This document shows, piece by piece, positions 34,315-46,650 of a stretch of DNA of 64,000 nt. The position numbers and the translations under genes are program-made. Under the pieces are notes generated by a model. The model searched no databases. It worked only from the letters and a program-made list of their open reading frames with translations, and was not told the DNA's origin. This DNA comes from Crotalaria pallida. Its lineage: Eukaryota > Streptophyta > Magnoliopsida > Fabales > Fabaceae. The DNA lies in assembly GCA_037953625.1 (NCBI GenBank), contig CM075650.1, positions 5,830,501 through 5,894,500 of the forward strand. Direction: 5' to 3'. Position 1 is the first letter of the stretch; every line of letters starts with the position of its first letter.

Positions 34315-35209
34315 GCTGTTATGAAGGAAATTCAGAAGCAATGTCGTAGTTTTTTATGGAATGCTAAAAGTGATGGGACTTATCAAGCAAAGATAGCTTG
34401 GTCCACTGTTTGCACAGAGAAATGCTATGGAGGTCTGGGAATCCAAAATTGTGAAATCTGGAATATAGCTGCACTTGGAAAGCAAGTATGGAATATAGCA
34501 GAGAAAAAGGAATGTCTATGGATTCGCTGGATAGGGGCTTACTACATCAGGAATCAAAATTTTTGGGATTGTCAATGGAATCAGGGGCAAAGTTGGCACT
34601 GGAAACAACTTTTAAGAGTAAGAGATAAGATTAGAGCTGGTTTTCATAACAATCGCTGGACTCTAAATCCTGATGGTGCTTTCACTATTCAAAGTGGGTA
34701 TCGATTCCTAATTGGGTCTTTACCTACTTTCCCTATGTCCAAATTTATATGGAATCGTGTGAGTGTTCCTAAGAATTCGTTTATCACATGGCTAGCTGTA
34801 CATGCAAAGCTTCAAACCAGAGATAAGATGAGTTGGAGTTACATACCTAACTATTGTAGCCTTTTTTCTCTCAGCGGAAGAATCAATCCATCATCTCTTC
34901 TTCGATTGCGTCTGGAGTAGAGATTTTGTGGTTCAGTGTGCGAGCTGGATGAGAATCGATTGTCCTCCTCTCCGATTTGCTAGATGGTGTCGGTGGATTG
35001 TGCATGCGGGTAGAAGAAGCTGGAAAAGGAGGTTGATTTGGGCAGTGTTTGAGGCAATAATCTATCATATTTGGAAAGAAAGAAATGAACGGACTTTCAA
35101 TAATTATATTAGTTCCTCATCTCACAGGTTTAGTTTGATTAGGAAAGAGGTAGCTTTTCGTGTTTTTTTTGTATTAAGAAGTTTAAGAGGTGGCCAGATA
35201 GACTCCTAG
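34315..35209 (+). pseudogene. LINE ORF2, 3' part (RT thumb and zinc finger)
   Basis: Resumes after B with AVMKEIQKQCRSFLWN, continuing the text broken at 24840. It includes the reverse-transcriptase C-terminal zf-RVT region (FIWNRVSVPKNSFITWLAVH). A frameshift near 34865-34880 moves the frame. The tail (about 34890-35209) then reads an HLFFDC-type motif and WKERNERTF, typical of the plant LINE C-terminus. It ends about 145 bp before the poly-A. Confidence 0.85.
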
Positions 35210-35373
35210 TAAGTAGATTATGTAATGAGCTTTAGTCTCTGCTTGGTCCAAAGGCTGAACCCTTCCTAGAAGGTGGCAGCTTGCAGACTAGGTATTTTTC
35301 AACTTTTTGTTTGGTTTTGTATTTTGTTTTGTGGTAATAGATTTTTTCTTCTACCAAAAAAAAAAAAAGATTC

Positions 35374-38300
35374 ACATCATATTCCTTGGAAAGTTCTCAT
35401 GATATAATGCTTAATTCTTACAGGGAATTTCAATCTCTTCTTTAACAACATTTTTATCATTAAGTCTTATTACTTCGGGTTCTTCAACGATGTGGGGAAA
35501 ACATCACTGAGATAACTGGTTAGCACACACGTCTACATCTCCTCGTCAATCCACCCAGCCTAGTCGGAAGCAAACAGGAGTACAGGACCTTTACCACGTA
35601 GGCATTGACAGTTGTCTGCTACCTCAGCTCGTAGAAAAATAAAATAGAATACTAGCTCATTACACAAGTGCAAAATATCACATTGCCTCATTCCAGTCCC
35701 TCTCCACTGTCCTCGAATTACCAAAGGGGGCGACAGTATTTTTCTAGTCTCGAGTGCAGAACTTACCACAGCATCGGACCGATCTGCCCTTACCACATAT
35801 GAAATTCATTCTGCCTAGAAAAATACTCAAGGCTTCTTGACGTATCACCGTCCTTACCCTCCCCTTTTGCAATCACAACCCGAGTATCCGCAGATACCTA
35901 GGGTATCTTACTCTCCACTACTTCGCACTCATACTCACCTTGTTAGTTAATGTCTTTTAAAATATTTCTCTCATATTTAGTCTTTTATAAATTTCCTTTT
36001 CATCTTTAATCTTTTTAATACCTATGGTCGACTCATCCTCGTAACATCCCTTCAATGAGTCCCAACCACTAACAAAGTTATTATCTTTCCCCAAAGAACA
36101 CAAGGTTCCATATTCCTCAAGATATCATTGCGAGCCAGCTTAAGTCATTGAGCCTCGAGTCACAAACATTGCACAATCACATTTCTTTGCCATTGGCACT
36201 TCATCACTTGAATTCACATCTCTATACATAATTTGAGCTTTCACAAAGCAGATCCACAATTCATCTCATATTTATTTACGCAATATTCTCATCATCATTA
36301 CTTTCATCATAACTTGAGCTTTTGCAAAACAGCATCACAATTCTTCTCATATTTCTTACTCGTAATTCTCATCAGCATTATTGTTCTCATCATCATTGTT
36401 CTTGTCTCAACTCATAATCTCTTTCTCATGAATTTCATACTATCTTCATTCTCATCTTAAATTTCATAATTTCCATTGTCTCACTTTAATCATCACCAGA
36501 ATTCCATAGTAATACAGATATATTTCAGACATGCTTATAAGACCAAGTAGATCATATATAAATAAATTAAAATGCATGGTAATTAGAATCATAACATATA
36601 ATCATGTAAGCACATAGCATATAGAAATTAATAGAATTTCAAACTTGATATACTCAAATTAGAACTGAGTCTAAGTGTCACATTGACTTAGGCCTACTGC
36701 TCTCTCACCTCTTAATTACTCTAGCTGCTGCAAATGCGCGTCCTTGACGGTTCCTTTCTGTTCCTTGTTGTTACAAATACCTCTTATAAAATACATTTAC
36801 GTTAAAATTGCATTTGAACAAAGTTCATCCTTTAAAAAAAACTTCTTTCTAGTTCTCATTAAACAAGTTAAAATATAATCATTTTCTCAAAACCATTCCA
36901 ACTTTTTCCAATACTTTAAGTTCTCAAAAACCATTTGAAAACAACTAATGACATTAACTAAAATAATTGATTTGGTTGCTGGTCCAGTCTTGGACAACCA
37001 CACTTCAAGTTCGAAAACACCGAAAAATCACAATTTTTCGAATTGGCTTTTACTAAATCAATGAGCACTTAAAACTTAGACTTTGAACCAATTAAAAACT
37101 TTTAACTTAAAATTCTGGACAACATCATATTAAAACTAAAAATCTTTTTTTTTTTTTGTATTTTAATTCTCCAAGGAAATTCATTCATAAGCTTTATACT
37201 AAAAATCTTTAATGTAAACACTTATATATCACTTTCAAAACCTTAGTGTCATAAAATAATTATTTGGACAGCAACTTATACTTTTCATAAAAGCACCTAA
37301 ATAAATTATATTAAGCTCACCAATAACACGTAAACACCTTTTGCAAACCAATTAGCATCATATGAAAACATACACCATATATTACACTTAAATCATACAA
37401 TTACTCGACTAATCATGATTAATTAAATTATAATCAAGATTACCAAATTATAGTTAAGGAAGTAAAACAAACTAAGTTTCCTAATTAACTTTATAGAATA
37501 ACCATAGAAACTCGACCCATTTCTCCTAGGCTCTGAAAAATTCCAGCATTCTCTCCACATCTCCACCATAAACTCACCTCTAGTCCATCCTTGATCATAG
37601 ACTTTCAATACCAACCTCTTAATCATCATCTTCAACCTCTCTTTCTCCTTCTAAATCCATACTCCATCAACCATAATCTTAACTCATATGCCACTTCCAA
37701 GCCCTAACCGAATTAATTGAAGAAGAAGAAGCTAGGAACTAAGGGGAATCATAGAGGAAGAGGACATTTAGGAGGAGAAACAACATCATCTAGCTTCTAA
37801 ACATATATTCCCCTCCTAAACCTCCATTGAAACCCCTTCACTTTCATACACACATCTCTAAATCCTCACTCTCATGCTCTGTCCGAATTTTGTTGTGGAA
37901 GAGGAGCTTAGAAGCTATGAAATCAGCTGGGAAAGGATTAATTAAAGAGGATAAACAAACCCTCACAGCCATTGAAGCTTAGAGAGGAGCTTTCTCTCAC
38001 CAAGTCATTCCCTCTCCTCAACCAAGGTAAGGGGGAACTCTTTTCCTTTTAGAATAGAGATTAGGTTTTGGAATTTGTAAATGACCATATTAAACCTTAG
38101 GATAGATGATTCTGTAAGTCACCTACCTGTGTAGGTGAATTGAACAACTCTATGGATGATTAATTAGTATTGAAGACTTATAAATTTCACTAATTATAAT
38201 ATAGTGTAGTTAAGGTGTTAGAGTAGATGCCTAAATGAACTCTAAAGTCTTAGAAATAACTAAAACACTTAGAAACAATATCTATGTAATATAAAACTGT

Positions 38301-39039
38301 AAAGACAAGTTGTTGAAGTAATAAGTATTTGATATCAAAGTGTTATAGAAATCCAATTAAGATAAGAGAGAAGACCATTATAAATAAATAAACTTTAAAT
38401 ACGCTATGTTAACGAACGAACATATGAAATACTAACAAAAATATGAAAAGGAGGTTATTATGTCAAAACTTAAGTGAGGGGTTGTAATATAATATAGATA
38501 CCATTAGAAAGGAGTAAAAACTATTATGAAACTAAAGTAAATACTTTAAGATTCAATCTATAGTTAAACCTATGATAACTATGTGTTTTATAATGAAGAT
38601 CTTTACATTAAAAGATATGTAAGAATATCATTAATACAATTGTACCCAAAAATGTAAAATGAAAATAATTCATTCATTCTATGAGGAGATAGTGAAATAA
38701 ATGTGGCTGGAATTAATAGTGTAATAAATGTGGCTTAATGATTTTGTTAAGTGAATATGCACATTATGTTTGTATGAGTTTCATTTACTTATTTCATTTC
38801 TTAATTTCTATTCTACTGTGAAAGGATGTTCACCCCTTGTGGTTTAACATTTTAGGTAATGCTTGGAGGAGTCAAGGACCAGAGTTTCACATCGCAAACG
38901 ACGAAGCACGTCCATTTCTTTTCAGTCTTGTTCTAATATTAAGTTGTATATCCCAACTTTTTGTAACTAAACAATTTGTATTTTAATAATATTTTCTTAA
39001 TAAAAGTTTATGTTTTCTAAATTAATTTGGGATGTTACA
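35374..39039. mobile_element. Degenerate LTR-derived DNA, ends at an LTR edge
   Basis: No gene supported over 3.6 kb. 35374-36790 resembles the minus-orientation LTR layout of G. From about 37980 the order (CAACCAAGGTAAGGGGG, later a TTTTAGGTAATG phrase, then the edge TTTGGGATGTTACA at 39026-39039) matches a plus-orientation LTR like that of B. The two halves therefore look like opposed LTR fragments. No TSD or internal domain was found. A tandem duplication of about 80 bp (CATAA(C/T)TTGAGCTTT...) lies at about 36225-36390. Confidence 0.4.
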
Positions 39040-40082
39040 CCTTGCAACTAGAAAATTTCTAAATCAATGAGACTCCCATATCATCAAAAGTTGAGAAAAT
39101 AAAAGTCAATAAGTCATGTCTTGTATCCTGAAAATTTTCAAATTTAAACAAAAAAAATACTAATGTATGTAGAGATTAATGAGTGTGCATTGATATCAGT
39201 CAATCATCCACCATTCATTTGTATTACATTTATTTAAAAGTCAAAAACCATAATCATGTGAAAGTGGAATGATGCACTGATGGTGTAAAAAACCTTTACA
39301 CTGTCAGTGCACCATCTATTTTCTCATGTATCAATGCAATATTTTGTACTAAAATGGTACACTATTTCAATCCTAAATACTAATAATAAAATTTAAAAAC
39401 AAAACTAATGTATAAGTGCTTACACTGTTTCAATTCTAGATATTATTAAAAATAAAAAAAAACTAACGTACCAGTGCAATGTTTTGTAAATCTATATTTC
39501 AATCCTATGTAAGGTAATATAAAACATATAATAAATCAGCCATCCAATACACGTTTTGATTGAACTGAACACAAATGACCCATTTTGAGTTGAAAAAGTC
39601 AAAGACTTTAATTTTCTCATGGAATACCTTATCAATACACATTATAATTCTTAATACAATACAAACGTAGAACCACAATTTTAAGCTATTAATAACAAAA
39701 TCTTAATATAAATGTTTCCTTAACGTCCATATATGATAGTAGATTTAGCAACATCAATCTTCTTGAAAAGGCAACAATTAAAATAATTGAGCAACTTTTT
39801 TATCTTTGTTAACCGATGCCATCATGAGTGATGTTGGTTAAAGACAAAAATAATGAGGTGTTTTTAGTGGAAGTCCATGTCCATTAGTATTTTATATTTT
39901 AAATTCATTATTTTTAAAAATTAACTGTCTATTGAATTCCCTTATTGCATGGGTGAACATTTCACACTAAAATAAATTGAAGAAAAATTAAGAAAAGGAG
40001 AAAACAGGAGTACCAAAAAAACATGAATAAAAATATTTTAATGATATCAAGTCAATGAATTGGGGGAAGGGACGATGTACAT
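39040..40082. repeat. Host segment duplicated at 12716-13773 (copy 2)
   Basis: Closely similar to copy 1, including MITE-like inverted repeats (about 39276-39315). It stops at GATGTACAT where element E begins. The last five bases TACAT (40078-40082) are the expected left target duplication of E. Confidence 0.85.
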
Positions 40083-41019
40083 TGTAACACCCCTAATTTT
40101 CGTCTCCCGGATAATAAGGAAATTATTAATAAAGTTTTATTATTAATTTATATAAATTTTCCAAGTTTATATTTTGTATTTAATTAGCCTTGAAATATAA
40201 AAATAGGTGAAAGTATTTTTATATGGCAAATAAATAAGAAAATATGGATATTGCATTTTAGTCCTTGGATTAGGACCTAAATGTAATATTAGAAAGGTTC
40301 TTGGAGGGAAAGATTTAAAAAGTATTAATTTTTAAATTTTACACTGATCTAACCGGTTAGTAATGCCTTGTAACCGGTTACACGATGAACCCAGAAACTG
40401 GGGTAGTGCGTTTTGATGAGTAATCGCTTGATTAATCCACGAATTCGCCACGAAAACAGCCTCAGATTAGTGGAAAACACGTGTCATTGTGCATGTCAAC
40501 CTAATCTCTCTATAAAAGGCTGGATTGTTGAAGGATTAGGGTTGATTTCTGAGTTTTGTGTTGGGGAGGCTCTGTTAGGGTTTCTAAATCGTCTGGAGAA
40601 ATTCTTCTTCGTGCAAGTGAGTTAGGGTTTGAGTGATACACTACTGGAAAGCTTGAATCAAGGGCTTTTCATTGATATAAGATTTGTGAGTTGAGAGTTC
40701 TTGTGTGAGGAGGAATCAATCCAAGAAGTGAAGCTGTCAACACTGTCTCTGTGTTCGGGGAGCTATCTTTGAGCTTTGATTTAGGTAAGCTCAAGCCCTC
40801 TTTGAATCTCAAACCACTTTGATTTTCTAGTGCATGTTACCTAGAGAAAGTCCTAATGGTTTTCCCTAATTTGTTTGGTCAATTTCTATGTCAAATTCTC
40901 TGGTGTTTGGACCCTGTTGCTGAAAATCGTGGCTAAGGGCAGAATTGAGGGTTCTTGTGGAATCTGTGGATTTTCTTCAATCTCAGTGATTATACTCATC
41001 AAATATGACTTAGAGGTAT
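40083..41019 (+). mobile_element. Element E 5' LTR, first part (Tekay, A family)
   Basis: TGTAACACCCCTAATTTTCG begins a plus-strand LTR that is the reverse complement of the A LTR end at 12622. It includes a TAACCGGTTA pair near 40349 and 40372. Interrupted at GGTAT (41015-41019) by element D and resumes at 50876. Confidence 0.9.
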
Positions 41020-44000
41020 TGTAACACTCTTTCGATACACTTAATAAAATAGAATAATTAAATGCATTTATAAACGAGTTTGAGACTGCTGTTTGAAAGA
41101 TTTTCTTTATTTCGTGAAATCTTGGCTAAAAATTTCAAAACTAAACCTGATTCCACATAGGTTGAGAAACTTTTCCCTTGATCTATAGGAAACTTAAGTT
41201 CCTAAAACAAAATGTGTATGATAACTTCAGAGTTGGTGGTAAAATATTGAGATCAGCTCATAGAATTAAATAAATCATCAAAAAGGGGTTTTGACGGATA
41301 TTTTTATATTAAATTAAAGTAATTGTACCAAAGAACTTAAAATGTTATCTGAGGTTCTCATTTTCCAAATATATAACCTAGATATTAACACAGAAAAGTC
41401 ATAGAGCTGATCCGAGTTCTTGGTTCCATCGTCTAATACATTTACTTTCCGACATGCTGTACACATCACTGAAAGTCTCTTTTTACTCTGTTCTCCAATG
41501 CTCTCCATGGGTCTCCTACCCTTACTCAACAACGAGAAAGTCATAATGTTGATCCCTAACCTACAAAGGCACGGGAGTAAGCATTTCCGTTTGCATAATC
41601 AAATGAGATAGATATAAGAACCATAATGTTAACAATCACAGTTATTCAAGTATCACACAAAATGCAAGTACATATGAGCACGCTCCTTTTTAATACTTTT
41701 AATCATGTAATGCAAATGGCATGATGCATGGTTCCATCCACAACCGAGGCCTCCAATCATGTTGGATATCTGGCAAATGATATCCCAGTGTTCCCAGAAC
41801 ACCACCAAACGTTCCCAGAACGAATGGCAAACCGTACTTGGAAAAAAAACAAACACAACTCCCAGAGTGTGTATCACGTTCCCAGAACGTCTACGTTCCC
41901 AGAACGTATTAAACCAGGTCCCGGACACTGGCCACATATCTATAATGTGTCATCAAGTCGGTTAAAATCCTGGTACTCCCAGAGTACCCTTCTCATATTC
42001 CCGGAATATGAGAATTATTCCTTGCCAACCTATCCTCCATTCCACTACAAATGAATGCATCACTTACATGATAGCTTTTATCTTTGATTTATCCATTTGT
42101 GATTTAGGTGAATCTCGTAATTCCCTTGGAATGATAGGTTTGAGGTATCAACCTTGGCATAATTGAAATACACTTCAGTTACTTTTAGTCATGCAAGTGA
42201 TCTTGAATTGAGTAGACTTAGCCATGGTAATCCCTCCCTTTTTAAAAGACCAAATTCTCATTCTGCAAATACAGACACTAACCGGTTACAGTCCCAGACT
42301 AACCGGTTATAGTCTCATGTCTGAATTGTTTTACCATGGAAATTTAAGAAATCTCCTTTGTCTTGAGCTCTCTACTCAGCTCACAGACCACTCTTATCCT
42401 GGCCTTGTACCTCAAACTTGTTGTGCTTATCATTCCCAGGCCTAAATCCACAAATTTATGGATAACTTAACTTTTAAGTTATCACATACTTTAAGATAAT
42501 GATTCGTCTCCCACAAGCCAAATCCAACAGGGATTTTATCATCTACTTTATAGGCTAGTATCTATTGGAATTAGAGTTAAATTTGAGTAAGGACAATAGA
42601 AGCTTTTACCAACTTTAACAGCACATTCTTCTTTTAAAATTACACAGTATCTAACCGGTTACGAAAATCGTCTAACCGGTTAGATTAGACAGTCTGTGTA
42701 TTACAAATAGGTTTTTGGAAAACATTTTCTTCCAATACTCAATTCTAACTCCATTCAATAGTCATATAAGCCCTTATACTTTGAGAAATTTCTGCTCAAC
42801 CTCAGCACAACCTCAAATCTTGCATACATGACCTTTAAAGCATCAATTTTTCACATATACTACATATATGCACACATAACAGCAAATGCCAACACATAAC
42901 TCTTATTCATCAATGTACTTTTCAAATTAATGCATTCATATCATTTGCAGTAAGTCCATAGACCCTTGGTAAATAGAGTTTACTATTTTAATGGCCTCCA
43001 AGCCTTTAACTATTATACACTATGCCCTTTTGTGAGTCTCAGGGTGACTCCACCTATTAACTCATGAAATCCATTCTCATTCTAGCAACAGAAAGCTTCT
43101 CCCTTACCTTAAGGTTGATTTTGATGAAGCTCAACACTGAAACTTGAAGAGAATTCACCATTCCTTCACAAATCCTATGCTCTGTTTCAGTCACGATTTT
43201 CTCTCAATCATGTTCAAAGACCAGAAGATTGAACCTATCCTTGGACCAAAGAAATTAGGGAAAACTATCAAAATTCAAACTAGGTAACATGCACTAGCTT
43301 TGGAAACTGGTTTGAGGCTTGGAGAGTACATGTGCTTACCAGGATCATGCCCTAAATAGAACCTCACGAAATGATTTATGATTCTGGACAGACCTCCCCC
43401 TCAATCTTTTAAGGCTCATAACTTCTTCAATACTTACTCTCAAGTCATTCTCTATACCTCAATGTAAAGCTGGAAGACTCAGTTTTAACATAGTGTATCT
43501 CATTTAGTCTTACTCTCAAAGATTGGAGAGAAATTAACAGAGCAATTTAGAAACCCTAATTCAGTCTCACACTAACACTTTATCAGCAAAAATCCTCAAT
43601 TTGCCTCACAATTCACATATTTATAGAGAAATTGGTGAGCATGCAGCTCGACACGTATCCTTCACTGGAGACACGAGTGGATTTCGTGGCAATTCCTGGT
43701 AAATTGGTGGATTACTCATCAAACTCCACTATCTGGGTTTTCTGAGTTCATCGTGTAACCGGTTACAAGGTCTTCCTAACCAGTTACCTACTGATGAATT
43801 TCAGAAAATTATTAGTTTAATAATTCTTTTCCTATAAGTCCCTTTTAATATTATACTTAGGTACTGGCTTTGGGACTAAAATGCAATACCTATATATTTT
43901 GATTATACCCTTGCCAACGCTCATCTTTACCCCTATGTAAATATCATTATAGAATTAAGTTGAAATATAAATTTAAAAGAGCTCAATATCAAACTTTGTG

Positions 44001-44045
44001 ATAAATTCTCACAGTATCCGGAAGACGAAAATTTGGGGTGTTACA
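41020..44045 (-). repeat. Element D, 3' LTR (left)
   Basis: Begins TGTAACACTCTTTCG and ends GGGGTGTTACA. Holds a hairpin array (41788-42010), TAACCGGTTA-type pairs (near 42280-42308, 42652-42682, 43755), and text homologous to the A LTR. The A-type LTR ORF is absent between the left edge and the array. Confidence 0.93.
41788..42010. repeat. Hairpin array in D left LTR
   Basis: Eight modules with the centre TC-CCA-GA or TC-CCG-GA. Stems include GTGTTC/GAACAC, CGTTC/GAACG (three), ACTC/GAGT, GTC/GAC, GGTACTC/GAGTACC and CATATTC/GAATATG. Module order matches A; several centres are CCA where A has CCG, while the stems stay paired. The right LTR array is 48613-48835, where the last stem has lost one pair. 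Confidence 0.85.
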
Positions 44046-44085
44046 CTACTCCCCCACTTAAAAGGAATTTCGTCCCCGAAATTTG
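44046..44085 (-). other. Polypurine tract region of element D
   Basis: Plus-strand CTACTCCCCCACTTAAAAGG and the following bases equal those beside the A 3' LTR (4495-4535). A second similar tract, CCCCCACTTAAAGGA, lies near 44118-44132. Confidence 0.85.
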
Positions 44086-44331
44086 CTTGTCTATTCTCAA
44101 ATATATTTTGGGTTTCCCCCACTTAAAGGATTAAGATAGGATATTAGTATTCCGAGGAAATTTTCAAACTCACGAAACCAAATTTCGTCGTAAAACATAA
44201 CCAATTCCCTCTTCATAGAACGACGAATACGGTCCGCAAACCCTTTTCCTTGATAAGCCTCCCTCTATTTTCTTTTCAGGTAAGCCTTTTTAGATTGTAC
44301 CCACAGATTCCTTAAGGATGAACGAAAAGAT

Positions 44332-44690
44332 ATTTGTATGACTTCGTTACTCGATAATTTGGAATATTAGGGTGATCAGTCCGAATATTCAAACTATTAG
44401 TAATGAATCATACTTCTTAGATATAATCTTTCACAAGAAAGATTATACGATATGTCTTTAAGTTAGATGAACTTAAAGATAAGTTAATGATCACTATTAA
44501 GCTTTAGGTGGATAGTCAACGTCTAGAGACATTTCCGTTGGGGAGACAAAAATTTGTCCTAACCCGGTGGTTGTTAATCTCTCTAGCCTTAACTAATCCT
44601 CCTATGGCTGCAGTGTTCGCGGATAATTATCACATCCAATTGTGATAACAGTCTTGAAAAATTTTGAATTGGACCTTCGACAAAGTCTTA
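44332..44690. repeat. Four-hairpin block inside D
   Basis: Inverted repeats: GAATATT/AATATTC around AGGGTGATCAGTCCG; ATAATCTTTC/GAAAGATTAT around ACAA; a TCTTTAAGTT/AACTTAAAGA stem around AGATG; TTATCACA/TGTGATAA around TCCAAT. A diverged copy with altered arms is at 18350-18725. Confidence 0.75.
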
Positions 44691-45366
44691 ATATTCTAAG
44701 AGGTTAGATTAACTACATTCAGAAACATTTGGCTAAATTGATTCGAAAACGAGATAACTAAGATGGTCAAATTTAGAATCCACTTCATGATTTCTCGTAA
44801 CATAATAGCTTTGCTTGTCTATTTCCTCCGATGGTCAATTTCTGCTTCTCTTCTGTCCCTTAATCATTTGGACTATCATAGACTACTCGCATTAAAAGTT
44901 CAATTGTTCCTCTTAATTGTTTAAAATTGCCTCAAGTGAAATCTTCTGTGGAATCCTTTAAAACATTCATCTCCCTCCTTCAACAAAATATTACTATGGA
45001 ATTTTAACCAACAATTGAGAAATTCCCATATCTATTGAAGAGTCTCCCAAAATTCACAAATTTCCATTTATGACTGGTTCAAGTTACAGTATGTAACCGG
45101 TTACACGACAAATCTAACCGGTTAGAGTACTGTATCAAACCAGTTACAACAGTTTTAAAACACGACTCTCCTTCTTTTCTCCCTCCTAAAATATGATTTC
45201 CTCATTCCTCTCTCCTCCTCAAGTCTTAAACTTCTCAAGTACTAAGTTCCCATCCATTCTAACTCCTCACTATTGCCTTTAATCCCTTTCCCATTCTCAC
45301 TCTCCTCTAGGGTTTCTTTTCCAATTCTGTTTTTCCCCTTTTTACCAAACCCTAACATCCAGAATC

Positions 45367-46650
45367 ATGTCCTCCAATCCTCCTCGTCGTGCTAGAGTCA
45401 AGTCTACTGCTACCCGACCTCCTAGAAGACCAAGAATCGAGTATTACAGTGATGAAAAGTGTACGGAGAGGTTCAAGAGCTTTCGTGACAGAGGTTTTGG
45501 GCTCAAAAGATGGATGAACTTTAGGTGGTGTGCCAACAACAACTTCCAATTTCAGAGGTTGTATGAGTATCAGGGTTTGGTGACTTTTCTGGAGTTAAAA
45601 GGTTCCATATTCCCTAGGTTGATTAGGGAGTTCTATGCCAATTTCAGGGAGTATGAAGGGGGTTATCAGTCCAAAGTGAATGGGGTGATTTTTGATGTTA
45701 CCCCTATGGATTTTCTGATTGTGGGTGGACTCCAATCAGCAGGAACTTATCCCGGCGATCCCGATGATAATCGGCTGAATGTTTGCAACACTGAGGATGT
45801 TTACAGGGACAGTTTACGGAACCCGGATTTGTATTTATCTGGTCCTCGTAAATCCGTGGGTCACATGACTGTGGAGAACAGGATGATTCTCTATGTCTTG
45901 ACATACTTACTGAACCCTAGGACTTCTTCCAATCACACTCAAGCCATGGCAGCAGACCTTCGGTACATGTTTGCGATCAAGAATCAAATTCAGGTGAATT
46001 GGGTGCTAGTGGTGTGTGCCTTCATGGCACAGGCGGCTGATTCGACAAGCGGTTGCTTGCCTTATCCTTTCTTTGTGAGCCGACTCATTGAGTACAAAGG
46101 GATTCCCATCCCGGAGGATGAGGAGTTCGAGCCAAGTGAAAGCTTAACCTGCATTAATGATAGGATCTTTCACTCGATGGGAATTTATCAACATGACACG
46201 GACGGAATCTGGAAATGGAACGCCGACATCAAAGCCGAAGATGCTGTAGCGGCTGCGGAAAAAGAGCGACAGCGACAAGAGGTAGAAGGGGCAGGGGTTG
46301 AGCCCGAGGATGCGACTATGGGGGATGGGGTTCCAGCTACGGGTGGTGGGGAGATTCCGAGGCACTTTTCCCAGCCTTATTCCACTTTTGATATTGGTGG
46401 AGGTTCAGGTCAAGCGGGTGAGTCTACTGTTTTTACTGCTATGGAAGAGAGGATAAACGCCAGGGTGGATGCTGGTTTTGCTAGGGTCGAAGGGCGTATG
46501 GACAGGATGGATAATCAATTTGCAAATCTGAATGGGCGTTTTGATTCTCTAGGCATCACCATGGAGAACATGCACTTCCTACTACGCACATTCGGACGCT
46601 TCCATGGTCCCCCTACACCACCTCCTGCATCTCCTCCTCATGAAGACTAG
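45367..46650 (+). CDS. Antisense ORF of element D, plant-transposon-protein-like
   Basis: 427 codons and intact, on the strand opposite to the element. The N-terminus is basic (PPRRARVKSTATRPPRRPR). The middle (IREFYANFREYEGG, VIFDVTPMDFLIVGGL, then TYLLNPRTSSNHTQAMAADL) resembles the family annotated in plants as putative plant transposon protein (PF20167-type); I name this from memory and cannot search. Residues about 360-410 (ERINARVDAGFARVEGRMD, then MDNQFANLNGRF) form a likely coiled coil, and the end is Pro-rich. No catalytic motif was seen. Antisense ORFs of unknown role are known in some plant Ty3 elements. A leader with CTAGGGTTTC lies just upstream. TAACCGGTTA pairs flank the gene at about 45094-45125 and 47181-47208. 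It is intact in an element that lost every retroviral-type domain, which suggests it matters to the element. Confidence 0.75.
   Translation: MSSNPPRRARVKSTATRPPRRPRIEYYSDEKCTERFKSFRDRGFGLKRWMNFRWCANNNFQFQRLYEYQGLVTFLELKGSIFPRLIREFYANFREYEGGYQSKVNGVIFDVTPMDFLIVGGLQSAGTYPGDPDDNRLNVCNTEDVYRDSLRNPDLYLSGPRKSVGHMTVENRMILYVLTYLLNPRTSSNHTQAMAADLRYMFAIKNQIQVNWVLVVCAFMAQAADSTSGCLPYPFFVSRLIEYKGIPIPEDEEFEPSESLTCINDRIFHSMGIYQHDTDGIWKWNADIKAEDAVAAAEKERQRQEVEGAGVEPEDATMGDGVPATGGGEIPRHFSQPYSTFDIGGGSGQAGESTVFTAMEERINARVDAGFARVEGRMDRMDNQFANLNGRFDSLGITMENMHFLLRTFGRFHGPPTPPPASPPHED

Larger units (their letters stand above)
20988..35368 (+). mobile_element. L1-type LINE, split by element B
   Basis: A non-LTR retrotransposon of the plant L1 type. 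The 5' end is a C/T-rich leader (TTAGGGTTTGACTTTTCTC...), followed by ORF1, ORF2, a short 3' UTR and a 13-bp poly-A (35356-35368). A short direct repeat AAGATTC flanks it (20981-20987 and 35367-35373), partly ambiguous with the poly-A. ORF2 is cut at 24840 by Tekay element B and resumes at 34315. Removing B restores the reading context. The copy is nearly full length at the 5' end but dead through stops and frameshifts. Confidence 0.88.

Noticed and set aside
35560..35796. 78-codon minus ORF right of the LINE
   Set aside because: No recognisable motif or conserved copy elsewhere in the window. It lies in degenerate LTR-like DNA.
18733..39039. A single intact retrotransposon spanning G to the LTR edge at 39039
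   Set aside because: The flanking pentamers (TTAAT at 18728-18732 and CCTTG at 39040-39044) do not match, and the two LTR-like parts point in opposite directions. No internal domains besides the inserted LINE and B.
40413..40625. 70-codon ORF in the E LTR
   Set aside because: It is LTR sequence with no counterpart kept open in the A LTRs.
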